Positions 35,794-44,766 of a DNA stretch of 64,000 nucleotides are shown piece after piece. How positions within the stretch are numbered: position 1 is the stretch's first letter; each line of letters starts with the position of its first letter. Source of the stretch: Pseudonocardia sp. SCN 73-27 (GTDB taxonomy: Bacteria > Actinomycetota > Actinomycetes > Mycobacteriales > Pseudonocardiaceae). The translations under genes were made by a program, and so were the position numbers. Location of the stretch: positions 1 through 64,000 of the forward strand of contig MEGH01000020.1 in NCBI GenBank assembly GCA_001725415.1, written 5' to 3'. Under the pieces are notes generated by a model. The model did no database searches and was not told where the DNA came from. It worked only from the letters and a program-made list of their open reading frames with translations.

Positions 35794-36933
35794 TCAGGCT
35801 TCGGCGGCCTCGCTCGGTGCGGTGGTCGCGGCGGGCGTGCGGGTCGTCGTGGACGTGCCGGTCGCCGGTTCGCCCTGTTCGAGCCGCTGCCGCTGGGGCA
35901 CCACCGTGTACTTCGGGTCGTCGGCCGACTGCATGCCGGCGTGGAAGACGCCCCAGCGGGTGGCCGCGGAGGCGGCCAGCATCGCCGCACCGCAGACCGC
36001 GCTCGCGACTCGGCTTCGGCGGCCGAGCACCGCCCCGACGACGCCCGCCACGGACAGCAGCGTGCCCGCCCGGACGTAGGCACCGCCGCGGCCCTGGGAG
36101 TACACCTCGCCGACCATGCCGAGCCGGCGCTCCATGCGCTCGAACGTCGCCAGCTCGAGTGCGGTCCCGGCGAGGGCCAGTGCGCGGGCCGGACCCGTCT
36201 CCGCGACCGGTGCGGTGAGCAGCCCCAGCCCGCCCGCGGCGGTCGCCCCGGACCCGACGAACACGAACGGCATCTCGCGGTAGCCGTCGTGCCATGCGGG
36301 AACGGCGGTGTCGCTGATCAGCGCAGCGGTGTAGGAGGCGACGGCCGGGCCGAGCGTCGCCGCCGCGACCGTCGCGGCCGCCCCGGCGCGGGGGGCCCGC
36401 CCGGTCACCGCCGACGCGGCGGCGGCCCCGGCGACCGGGATGTAGCCCGCGAGCAGCCAGGAGCCGACGCTCATCGGCGAGGTCACCTTGAACACCCGGA
36501 GCATGTTCAGGAACCGCTGCGGTCTGCCGAGGTCGTGCACCAGACCGACCAGCGACAGGAACCCGGCGGCGACGGCGCCGACCTTGCTGCTCCGCTCCAG
36601 CCGCCGCCGTCCCGTCCGCTGGGCACCGGCACCCAGCAGGGACGCCGCTCCCGCGAGGCCGCCGAGGAACAGGTAGCCCGGGATGTCGGGGGCCTCCCAC
36701 ACCGGCTTGTTGATCACCGGTTCGGCGTAGTACGAGGTGAAGGTGGCGTCGGGGACCTGCGGGGTCTCCCCGCCGCGGCGCCGCCTGCCCCTGCCGCCGC
36801 GCGGTCTGCCCGTGGTGACGCCGGTGACGGCCTCGCGGTCGGGGCGCACGCCCCGCAGGCCGTCCTTCGTGACGTCGGTACCGGGGGTGCCGGCGCCCTG
36901 GCGCTCGCGTTCGACGGCGTCGTCGGTGGGCAT
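35794..36933 (-). CDS. NrfD-type membrane subunit of formate dehydrogenase
   Basis: The 379-residue protein has a basic, hydrophilic N-terminus (about 1-75) and then eight or so hydrophobic helices. Recognisable NrfD/polysulfide reductase elements are TSYYAEPVINKPVWEAPDIP, YLFLGGLAGAASLLGAG and the quinone-site region LVHDLGRPQRFLNMLRVFKV followed by TSPMSVGSWLL. In this family the subunit transfers electrons from the iron-sulfur subunit to menaquinone. Its ATG overlaps the upstream stop by one base, and AGGAGG lies in the end of the upstream gene. The haem-b type FdnI subunit is absent, so this is an NrfD-coupled enzyme. Confidence 0.87.
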   Translation of the reverse strand: MPTDDAVERERQGAGTPGTDVTKDGLRGVRPDREAVTGVTTGRPRGGRGRRRRGGETPQVPDATFTSYYAEPVINKPVWEAPDIPGYLFLGGLAGAASLLGAGAQRTGRRRLERSSKVGAVAAGFLSLVGLVHDLGRPQRFLNMLRVFKVTSPMSVGSWLLAGYIPVAGAAAASAVTGRAPRAGAAATVAAATLGPAVASYTAALISDTAVPAWHDGYREMPFVFVGSGATAAGGLGLLTAPVAETGPARALALAGTALELATFERMERRLGMVGEVYSQGRGGAYVRAGTLLSVAGVVGAVLGRRSRVASAVCGAAMLAASAATRWGVFHAGMQSADDPKYTVVPQRQRLEQGEPATGTSTTTRTPAATTAPSEAAEA

Positions 36934-37913
36934 CAGATCCTCCTTCCGGCGACGAACGCCGCGACGGCCGCGCCGACGAGCGTGGCCGCGGCCGCCCCGA
37001 CCCGCCGCCACATCGCGGGCAGGTCCCGGGTCGTGACGACCGGGTCCGGGGGCAGCCCGTAGACCTCGGGCTCGTCGAGCAGCAGGAAGAACGCGCCGTC
37101 GCCGCCGACGCCGTCGTGCGGGTCCCGCCCGTAGAGGCGGGCGTCGGTCACCCCGCCGTCGTGCAGGCTCGCGAGGCGGGCGCCGGCACGTTCGCGCAGC
37201 TCGTCGAGCGGGCCGAACTGGATGGAGTCCGTGGGGCAGTTCTTGGCGCAGGCCGGCTCCTGCCCGACGGTCAGCCGGTCGTAGCACAGCGTGCACTTCC
37301 AGGCCCGGCCGTCGTCCTTGCGCTGGTCGATGACCCCGTACGGACAGGCGGGGATGCAGTAGCCGCAGCCGTTGCAGATGTCCTCCTGCACCACGACGGT
37401 CCCGAACTCGGTGCGGAACAGCGACCCGGTCGGGCAGACGTCGAGGCACGCGGCGTGGGTGCAGTGCTTGCACACGTCCGAGGCCATGAGCCAGCGCAGG
37501 TCGCCCGGGTCGCCGGGCGTGGTCGGAGTCGTCCCGGCCTCGTCGGGCGACGTGCCGGAGCCCTGCGGGGCGAGCGCGAGGACGTCGACGCCTTCGTGGA
37601 GGACACCCGGGTCCTGGACGGCGAGGGGTTTGCGCTGCTCGACGAACGCGACGTGGCGCCACGTGTCGGCGCCGAGCCCCTGGGTGTTGTCCATGGACAT
37701 GCCGGTGAAGACCAGCCCGTCCTCGGGAATGGCGTTCCACTCCTTGCACGCGACCTCGCAGGCCTTGCAGCCGATGCAGACCGACGTGTCGGTGAAGAAG
37801 CCCATCCGCGGCGGATGGTCGGTCCAGCCGCCCTGGGCGGCGGGATCGGTGTCGCCGAGCAGGGCCCCGGTCAGGTCGGGCCTGCGGCCGATGGTGACGT
37901 CGACGGGGGCCAT
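36933..37913 (-). CDS. fdhB: Formate dehydrogenase iron-sulfur (beta) subunit
   Basis: The 326-residue protein carries four ferredoxin cysteine clusters: CIGCKACEVAC near residue 46, CKHCTHAACLDVC near 148, CNGCGYCIPACPYG near 181, and CTLCYDRL with CAKNC near 210. A C-terminal hydrophobic helix (about 305-322) could anchor it to the membrane. It links the Mo/Se catalytic subunit to the NrfD quinone subunit. It starts one base after the catalytic subunit gene and overlaps the next gene, so all three are co-translated. A non-conserved 40-residue proline/threonine insertion lies between clusters one and two. Confidence 0.92.
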   Translation of the reverse strand: MAPVDVTIGRRPDLTGALLGDTDPAAQGGWTDHPPRMGFFTDTSVCIGCKACEVACKEWNAIPEDGLVFTGMSMDNTQGLGADTWRHVAFVEQRKPLAVQDPGVLHEGVDVLALAPQGSGTSPDEAGTTPTTPGDPGDLRWLMASDVCKHCTHAACLDVCPTGSLFRTEFGTVVVQEDICNGCGYCIPACPYGVIDQRKDDGRAWKCTLCYDRLTVGQEPACAKNCPTDSIQFGPLDELRERAGARLASLHDGGVTDARLYGRDPHDGVGGDGAFFLLLDEPEVYGLPPDPVVTTRDLPAMWRRVGAAAATLVGAAVAAFVAGRRI

Positions 37914-37914
37914 G

Positions 37915-40900
37915 TCAGATCTCCGTCCCGGTGTGCTCGGTGATGCCTGCCCGGCGCTGGTACTCCTTCACCAGCTCCACCCGCGCCGGCCCGCGCGGAC
38001 GCCGGCCCGGCCGGATGTCGCACTGCCCGACCTTGACCTCCTGGATGTGGGAGTTGGGGTCGAGCGAGAGGTGCGCGAGGTCGTTGGCGGAGTCGCCGCG
38101 CGCGAGGCCTCCCTGCCCCCAGTGGTACGGCAGCCCCACGTGGTGCAGGACCCTGCCGTTGATCGTCATCGGCGTCATGCGCTCGGTGACCAGGACCCGG
38201 GCCTCGATGCAGTTGCGGGCCGTGACGATCGTCGCCCATCCGGCGTGCTCGAGCCCGCGCTCGCGCGCGAGCTCGGGGGAGACCTCGCAGAACATCTCCG
38301 GCGCGAGCTCGGCGAGATAGGGCTGGTAGCGGCTCATCCCCCCGGCCGTGTGGTGCTCGGCGATCCGGTAGGTGCTCATCATGTACGGGAACACCTCGGC
38401 CCCCGGCTCCGAGCCGCTGGGCTGGAACCGGTCGTCCGGATGGACCATCGACAGGATCTGGCGGACCGGGTTGCGCTGCTGGGAGTACAGCAGGTTGGGC
38501 ACCGGGGACTCCTGGGGCTCGTAGTGCGTCGGCAGCGGACCGTCGGTCAGCCCGGCCGGTACGAACAGCCACGACTTCCCGTCGGCCTGCATGACGAACG
38601 GGTCCACGCCCGCCAGCGCCTCGGCGCCGCTCGCGTCGGTGGGCGGCCGGTAGTGCGGTGACTTGGAGGCGGTGAAGTCGGGGATGTCGTGCCCCTGCCA
38701 GAGCGCCTTCTCCTCGTCCCACCAGACGAGTGCCTTGCGCGCGCTCCAGGGTTTGCCGTCCGGGTCGGCGGAGGCCCGGTTGTAGAGCACGCGGCGGTTC
38801 GCGGGCCATGCCCAACCCCACTGGTTCGCCACCCAGTTCTGCTCCGTCGCCGGCGTGCGTCGCGACGCCTGGTTGACCCCGTCCGAGTAGACGCCGCAGT
38901 AGATCCAGCAGCCGCACGCCGTGGAGCCGTCATCGTTGAGCTGCTCGTAGGAGCTCAACGGCCCACCCTCGGCATCCCAGCCGTTGATCTCGGCGAGGAC
39001 CGCCTCGGCCTCGGGCTCGACGTCGCCGGGGTGGGACTGCAGCGGCGTGGTCGGGTAGTCCCACGTGAGATCCAGGAGCGGGCGGTCCATCTCGTCGGTA
39101 CTGCCCGCGAGCTTCTCCCGGATCCTGCGGCCCAGGTGGAAGGCGAACCACAGGTCGCTGCGGGCGTCGCCGGCCGGTTCGACGGCCTGGTGGTGCCACT
39201 GCAACATCCGCTGGGTGTTGGTGAAGCTGCCGTCCTTCTCGGTGTGCGCGGCGGCCGGCAGGAAGAACACCTCGGTGCCGATGTCCTCGGTGCGCAGCTC
39301 GCCGGTCTCGATCTCGGGCCCGTCCTTCCACCAGGTGGCGGACTCGATGAGCGAGAAGTCGCGCACGACCAGCCACTCGAGATTGGCCATGCCCATCCGC
39401 TGCATCTTCGCGTTGGCCGACCCGACCGCCGGGTTCTCGCCCAGCACGAAGTAGCCCTTGCAGTTCCCGGCCAACTGGGCCATCACGGTCTCGTACGTGG
39501 AGTGGCTGCCGGTGAGCCGCGGCAGGTAGTCGAAGCAGAAGTCGTTCTCCGGTGTCGCGGCCGGACCCCACCAGGCCTTGAGCAGGCTCACCGTGTAGGC
39601 CCGCATCTCGGCCCAATAGCCCTTGCGCGGGGACTCGCCCTCGATGAACGAGTCGAGATCCATGTGCGCGTGCGCGTGCGGCATCGGGATGTAGCCCGGC
39701 AGCAGATTGAACAGCGTCGGGATGTCGGTGCTGCCCTGGATCGAGGCGTGCCCCCGCAGGGCCATGATCCCGCCGCCCGGACGACCGATGTTGCCCAGCA
39801 GCTGTTGGAGCACGGCGGCGGTGCGGATGTACTGCACCCCGACGGTGTGCTGCGTCCAGCCCACGGAGTAGACGAACGCGCTGGTCCGGTCCCGGCCGGA
39901 GTTGTCGGTCAGCAGCTCGCAGACCTGACGGAACGTGTCCTGGGGGACGCCGCAGATCTGCTCGACCATCTCCGGGGTGTAGCGGGCGTAGTGCCGCTTG
40001 AGGACCTGGTAGACGCAGCGCGGGTGCTGCAGCGTCGGGTCGACCTCGGGTTCCCCGGCGATCGCCGCGCCGCCCGAGCCGTGGGCCTCACCGCGCCCGG
40101 ACTGGCGCACGCTCTTGCTGCTGGCCCTGCCCTTCTTCGTGCCGGGATGGTCCTCGTACTCCTGGTCGCGCTGGCCCGAGGCGGCCTGGACCTCCATGCC
40201 CTCGTACTGCCAGGTGTGGAAGTCGTAGGTGCGCTCCTCCGTGTCCAGCCCGGAGAAGACGCCGTCGAGGTCCTCGGTGTCGCGGTACTCGTCGGTGAGG
40301 ATGGTGCCGGCGTTGGTGTACGCGACGATGTACTCGCGGAAGTCCTTCTCGTTGGCCAGGACGTAGTTGATGATCCCGCCGAGGAACGCGATGTCCGTGC
40401 CGGCACGCAGCGGGACGTGGAGGTCGGCCAGCGCGCTGGTCCGGGTGAACCGCGGGTCGACGTGGATCACCGTCGCGCCGCGGGCCTTGGCCTCCATCAC
40501 CCACTGGAACCCGACGGGATGGCACTCGGCCATGTTCGATCCCTCGAGCACGATGCAGTCGGAGTTCTGCAGGTCCTGCTGGAAGGTCGTGGCGCCGCCG
40601 CGACCGAACGAGGTCCCCAGACCGGGGACGGTGGCGGAGTGTCAAATACGGGCCTGGTTCTCGATCTGGATCGCGCCCAGTGCCGTGAACAGCTTCTTGA
40701 GCAGGTAGTTCTCCTCGTTGTCCAACGTCGCGCCGCCGAGAGAGGCCAGGCCCATGGTGCGGCGCACGCGCGCGTCGTCGGACTTCCACTGCCAACCCTC
40801 GCGGCGGGTGGCGACGACCCGGTCGGCGATCATGTCCATCGCCGTGTCGAGGTCGAGCTCCTCCCACTCCGTGCCGTGGGGGCGCCGGTAGCGGACCTTG

Positions 40901-41208
40901 TACTCGCGCGCGGAGCCCGTCACCAGCTGCAGCGTCGACGACCCGCGCGGGCAGAGCCGCCCACGGCTGACCGGGGAGTCGGGGTCGCCCTCGACCTGCA
41001 CGACCTTCTCGTCCTTGACGAACACGTTCTGCCCGCAGCCGACGGCGCAGAACGGGCAGATCGACTTGACGACCTTGTCGGCCGTGGCCGACCGGGGCGC
41101 GAGCGTGGCGCTGCGGCGACTCTTCACGGCTGCGGCCCGACCCAGCGGGTCGTTGCCGGTGAGCTGCCGGTAGACCGGCCATTCTTCGATCCAGGTCTTC
41201 ACACCCAT
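37915..41208 (-). CDS. fdhA: Selenocysteine-containing formate dehydrogenase catalytic (alpha) subunit
   Basis: The gene reads through an in-frame TGA at 40644-40642, giving 1097 residues with selenocysteine at 189 in the context NQARI-U-HSATVPGLGTSFGRGG, exactly where E. coli FdnG has it. The N-terminal 4Fe-4S ligands are C51, C54, C58 and C86 (CPFCAVGC...LCPRG). Molybdopterin-binding motifs follow (SNMAECHPVGFQWVMEAKA, IHVDPRFTRTSA, VHPDDRF). It oxidises formate to CO2. A bacterial SECIS hairpin follows the TGA. Unlike FdnG there is no convincing Tat signal peptide: SRRSAT at 30-35 is not followed by a hydrophobic stretch. GAGGAGG precedes the ATG. Confidence 0.95.
40613..40644 (-). promoter_or_regulatory. 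SECIS element for UGA recoding in fdhA
   Basis: In the mRNA the UGA is followed by 18 nt and then the apical loop GGUCU, held by the perfect stem GUCCCC/GGGGAC. The loop sequence and its 18-nt distance from UGA match the E. coli fdhF SECIS that binds SelB. This is strong direct evidence for selenocysteine insertion. Confidence 0.92.
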
Positions 41209-41239
41209 TGCAGGCCTCCTCGGTCGGGGTGGTGGGTCG

Positions 41240-42037
41240 TCAGCGGTTCTCGGCGGCGAGGATCTGTTCCCCGAGCTCGCGGCGTCGCTCGTCGGGCATG
41301 GCGTCCTTCAGGAGGAGGAAGAGCCGCTCCTCGTGGGCCATGTGCTTGCGCAGCAACAGGATCAGCTTCTGCACCGTCTCGTCGAACTCGTCGGTGCCGG
41401 GGTCGAGACGGCCCAGCTCGGCGAGGGTGTCCTTGCCCTGCTGCTCCTGCTCGTCCGCCTCGTCGGCCCAGCGGTCACCGTCCGGGAGCGCGGCGCGCAC
41501 GGCGGGCCAGAAGAACTGCTCCTCCAGCGCCTCGTGCTGCGACAGCCGGACGGTGATCATGTCGACGACGGTCTTGCGCAGCTCCTGCTGGGACCGGTTG
41601 CCGCCCGAGGAGTGACCGGGCAGCGCCGCCAGCTGTTGTTGCAGGTACCTGACCTGGTTGTGGTCCCGGGTGAGGACGACGAGGACGTCGTGCTCCTCGC
41701 TGGGATCGTCGATCTCCGGGGGCTCGGGCGTCCGCTGTCGCGCGGCGTCCTGCATCTGCGCGTCGGCGCCGGCCCGGGCCTCGACCCAGTCGAGGACGGC
41801 CTGTTTCGTCGTCGGGTTCTCCGCGTGGATGCCGAGCAGGTGCTGCGCGGTGGGCAGTACGCCGGGCCGCTGCCGCTGCCGCTGCCGCTCCTGCTCGGTG
41901 CAGGTGTCGCTGCCGTCGGCGGGCATCCCGGTTCCGATGAGGTAGGCCTGCCCGGCGGGCACACCCAGGCGCGCCCCGATCGTCTCGTAGTCGAGCCCCT
42001 GCTCGACGAGAGCACGGACCTGTTCACGGGTGGGCAC
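41240..42037 (-). CDS. Hemerythrin-domain protein with N-terminal helical domain
   Basis: The 265-residue protein has an N-terminal DNA-binding-like segment (VRALVEQGLDYETIGARLGV, about 8-30), a variable linker rich in Q and R, and a C-terminal hemerythrin HHE domain (about 115-260). Di-iron ligand candidates are the histidine in EEHDVLVVLTRDHNQ, HEALEEQFFWP and HMAHEERLFLLL. Hemerythrins bind O2 or sense NO and oxygen. The first 14 bp overlap the preceding gene, placing it as last gene of the ctaCD operon and 31 bp from the formate dehydrogenase start, so it may protect or regulate these respiratory enzymes. Confidence 0.82.
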   Translation of the reverse strand: MPTREQVRALVEQGLDYETIGARLGVPAGQAYLIGTGMPADGSDTCTEQERQRQRQRPGVLPTAQHLLGIHAENPTTKQAVLDWVEARAGADAQMQDAARQRTPEPPEIDDPSEEHDVLVVLTRDHNQVRYLQQQLAALPGHSSGGNRSQQELRKTVVDMITVRLSQHEALEEQFFWPAVRAALPDGDRWADEADEQEQQGKDTLAELGRLDPGTDEFDETVQKLILLLRKHMAHEERLFLLLKDAMPDERRRELGEQILAAENR

Positions 42038-42518
42038 GACCGGTTCCTCCTCCTGTCACGGTCGCGGGCGCGACCTCCTGCGCGGCGACCGCGGCCGCCT
42101 CCTCCGCGCGGGCCCACCGGACGGTGAGCGCCAGCGCGGCGAGCCCCATCGGCAGCATCGCGACGATCATGGCGATGCCGCCGGGTCCGTCGCCGCGTGC
42201 GACGAGCCACACCCCCGGCAGGTCGAGGGCCGGCATCGTCGCGAAGAGCAGGACTGTGCGGCCGGGTGGTGACAGTGCCCGGCGGCCGAGGACCGGTCCC
42301 CAGAACAGGACACCGCCCACGAGCAGCACGACCGGTCCGATCCCGGCCATGGCGGGCACCAGGGTCGCCGCGGCGTGGAGCAGCACGAACCCGGGCGCGA
42401 CGACGACCGCGGGCAGGGCGGGCGGCTCGATGCCCAGGGCTCGCAGGGTCAGCAGCAGCAGGGGGGCGAGCACCGACACCAGCAGTCCGTCGGCCCCCAT
42501 GTGGACGACGTCGTTCAC
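42024..42518 (-). CDS. CtaG-like cytochrome oxidase assembly membrane protein
   Basis: The 164-residue product has four hydrophobic segments and resembles part of the CtaG (caa3 assembly) family: HMGADGLLVSVLAPLLLLTL at the start, FVLLHAAATLVPAMAG, and VLFWGPVLGRRALSPPGRTV, comparable to the conserved LLFWxPVLG stretch of CtaG. It is shorter than full-length CtaG, so it may be a truncated or divergent member. The GTG is preceded by GGAGG at five bases, overlaps the previous stop by 4 bp, and the operon with ctaC/ctaD supports a role in copper or oxidase assembly. Confidence 0.65.
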   Translation of the reverse strand: MNDVVHMGADGLLVSVLAPLLLLTLRALGIEPPALPAVVVAPGFVLLHAAATLVPAMAGIGPVVLLVGGVLFWGPVLGRRALSPPGRTVLLFATMPALDLPGVWLVARGDGPGGIAMIVAMLPMGLAALALTVRWARAEEAAAVAAQEVAPATVTGGGTGRAHP

Positions 42519-43132
42519 GTCCGCCTCCGGAACGCGCGGAGGAGCCCGCGCACCACGGCCGCTGTGGCGACGGCCGCCACGACGGGCCGGGCGGGCTCCT
42601 GCGGCGATGTCGGGTCCGCGGGTACGAGCTCGCGGACGGGATGGGTGCCCGGGACCGCGACGGCCGCGCCCGTGGCCGTGCCGTCGTGGACCTGCCGGTG
42701 CACCCCGGGGGCGGGGGGCATCCCGTCGAGTGCCGCGGGCTCCGGGCGGACGCCGGCCGCGACGCGCTCGCCGCGGACCAGCACCGCGGCGGTGGCCAGC
42801 GGGTAGAGCGCCACGAGCAGCCACATCCAGCCGTAGGCCAGCGACAGCCCCGCGACCGTCAGCCCGAGCGCGGTGAACACGGCGGCCGTGCTGCGCACCG
42901 GCATCCGCACGCTCGTGCCGACGCCGCGGCCCGAGCGCAGGGCGACCACCACGGCCAGCCCGAAACCCGACAGCAGCACCAGGTCGAACAGCCACAGCAG
43001 CATCGAGATCGGCTGCGCCCGGAAGCCGAGCATCAGCCCGGCGAGGACGCCGTTCCCGGCGGTCCACGCGCCGACGACGAGATGTCCCGACCGCAGCTCG
43101 CTGCGGCGCGGCCGGGTGAGCGCGGCCGTCAC
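42515..43132 (-). CDS. Hypothetical membrane protein in the ctaCD operon
   Basis: The 205-residue protein has four hydrophobic segments in the first 120 residues (HLVVGAWTAGNGVLAGLML, MLLWLFDLVLLSGFGLAVVV, AAVFTALGLTVAGLSLAYG, LLVALYPLATAAVLV) and a hydrophilic C-terminal region ending in a basic tail. I do not recognise the family. It occupies the position after ctaD with 4-bp overlaps at both ends, so it might be a small accessory subunit of the oxidase, similar in place to subunit IV/CtaF, but similarity is not visible. Confidence 0.7.
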   Translation of the reverse strand: MTAALTRPRRSELRSGHLVVGAWTAGNGVLAGLMLGFRAQPISMLLWLFDLVLLSGFGLAVVVALRSGRGVGTSVRMPVRSTAAVFTALGLTVAGLSLAYGWMWLLVALYPLATAAVLVRGERVAAGVRPEPAALDGMPPAPGVHRQVHDGTATGAAVAVPGTHPVRELVPADPTSPQEPARPVVAAVATAAVVRGLLRAFRRRT

Positions 43133-44766
43133 CGGGCAGCCTCCCGCAGGTCGAGCAGCGGTGCGTAGCTGCGGATCGGCGGCACCGGGTGGTCGGGGTC
43201 GAAGTTGTGCGGGGGCGGGGGCGACGAGGTGGCCCACTCGAGGGTGAAGCCGCCCCACGGGTCAGCGGGGGCGCGCCGCGGTCGCCGGATCGAGATCACG
43301 ACGTCGACCAGGAAGATCACGGTTCCGATCGCGAGCAGGCCGGAGCCGAGGGTGGCGATCAGGTTGGCGGTGCCGAAGCCGTCCTGGGGCAGGTACGTCG
43401 AGATGCGCCGGGGCATGCCCTCCAGCCCGAGGAAGAACATCGGGAAGAACGTCACGTTGGTGCCGACGAGCCAGAACCAGAAGTGCGCCTTCGCGAGCCG
43501 CTCCCGCAGCTGCAGACCCGTGGCCTTCGGGAACCAGTAGTAGAACCCGGCGAAGAAGCCGAACAGGCTGCCGGCGGCGAGTGTGTAGTGCCAGTGGGCG
43601 ACGATGAAGTAGGAGTCGGTGACCTGGTAGTCGACCGGCGGCGTCGCGATCATGATCCCGGTGAGGCCGCCGACGAGGAACTGCGGCACGAAGGCCAGCG
43701 CGAACAGCATCGGTGCGGGGAAGCGCAGCCTGCCGCCGACCAGGGTGGCGAGGAAGCCGAAGTACTCCATCCCGGCCGGGACGAGCAGCAGGATCGACGT
43801 GAGCGAGTAGTAGTCGTTCTCCGCCTGGCCGGTGCTGAACATGTGGTGGCCCCACACGCTCATCGACAGTGCCGCGAAGGCGAGCAGCGACACCACGGTG
43901 ATCTTGTAGCCGAAGTAGCGGCGGGCCCCGAACACGGCGAGCACCTCGGCGACCGCACCGACGAACGGGAAGAACATCACGTAGACGACCGGGTGTCCGA
44001 AGAACCAGAAGACGTGCTGGTAGCCGATGTTCCAGATGTTCTCGTCGAAGAGGTCGGGGTTCACCCGGCCGACGCCGAGGATTCCCATCGCCACCAGCAA
44101 CGACGGGAACGCCCCGATCGTCATCAGGTTGGTCGCGACGACCGACCACGTGAAGACCGGCATGCGCAGCAAGGTCATCCCCCTGGTGCGCTTGACCAGG
44201 GCCGTCCACAGCACGGTGGCCGCCATGAGCAGCATCCCGAGCCCGGCGAGGGCGACCCCGACGATCCAGAGGTCGACGCCCGGGCCCGGGGTGAAACGCG
44301 TACTCGCCAGGGGCGGGTAGGCGTACCAGCCGTGGTCGGCGGCGCCGGTCGAGGTCGCGAACCCGGAGAGCATCGTGACGGCGCCGCCGGCGTAGAGCCA
44401 GTAGCCGAGCATCGTGGTGCGCGGGGCGGCGACGTTCGGGGCGCCGATCTGCAGCGGTACCAGGTAGAGCCCCAGACCGATTGCGAACGGCGTCATGACC
44501 AGGTAGATCATCCCCGAGCCGTGGATGGTGAAGAACTGGTCGTAGCGCTCGGGGGTGAGCACGGTCATCTGCGGACGGGCCAGCTGGGCGCGCATCGTCA
44601 GCGCCAGCGCGCCGATCACCACGAGCAGGGTGACCGCCGTCCCGAGGGTGAGCAGACCGATCCGTTTGTGGTCGGTGCTGGTCACCCATGACAGGACCGT
44701 GGTGCGGGTCCGGCGCGGGACGGGCCGCGGCTCGTCGTGCGGGACGCGGGGTTCGGTGGCGGTCAT
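43129..44766 (-). CDS. ctaD: Divergent cytochrome c oxidase subunit I
   Basis: The 545-residue protein has 12 helices and all metal ligands: haem histidine H82 in FTIHGSGMIYL, CuB histidines H258, H307 and H308, the cross-linking tyrosine Y262 (GHPVVY), and AHWHYTLAAG near the end. It differs at proton-channel positions: N111 in GAPNVAAPR where A-type enzymes have Asp, V260 where HPEVY has Glu, and E334 in VPAGME where the K-channel lysine is expected. It is therefore probably an active oxygen reductase of an unusual type. ATGA overlap with ctaC; the main aa3 oxidase is likely encoded elsewhere. Confidence 0.92.
   Translation of the reverse strand: MTATEPRVPHDEPRPVPRRTRTTVLSWVTSTDHKRIGLLTLGTAVTLLVVIGALALTMRAQLARPQMTVLTPERYDQFFTIHGSGMIYLVMTPFAIGLGLYLVPLQIGAPNVAAPRTTMLGYWLYAGGAVTMLSGFATSTGAADHGWYAYPPLASTRFTPGPGVDLWIVGVALAGLGMLLMAATVLWTALVKRTRGMTLLRMPVFTWSVVATNLMTIGAFPSLLVAMGILGVGRVNPDLFDENIWNIGYQHVFWFFGHPVVYVMFFPFVGAVAEVLAVFGARRYFGYKITVVSLLAFAALSMSVWGHHMFSTGQAENDYYSLTSILLLVPAGMEYFGFLATLVGGRLRFPAPMLFALAFVPQFLVGGLTGIMIATPPVDYQVTDSYFIVAHWHYTLAAGSLFGFFAGFYYWFPKATGLQLRERLAKAHFWFWLVGTNVTFFPMFFLGLEGMPRRISTYLPQDGFGTANLIATLGSGLLAIGTVIFLVDVVISIRRPRRAPADPWGGFTLEWATSSPPPPHNFDPDHPVPPIRSYAPLLDLREAAR

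Noticed and set aside
40642-41208. Separate 188-codon gene at the start of fdhA, or a pseudogene split by a nonsense codon
   Set aside because: The TGA is at the selenocysteine position of the family and is followed by a matching SECIS hairpin.
43129-44766. Nitric oxide reductase instead of an oxygen reductase
   Set aside because: The HPxVY tyrosine and a CuA-type subunit II are both present, which fits oxygen reductases rather than NorB.
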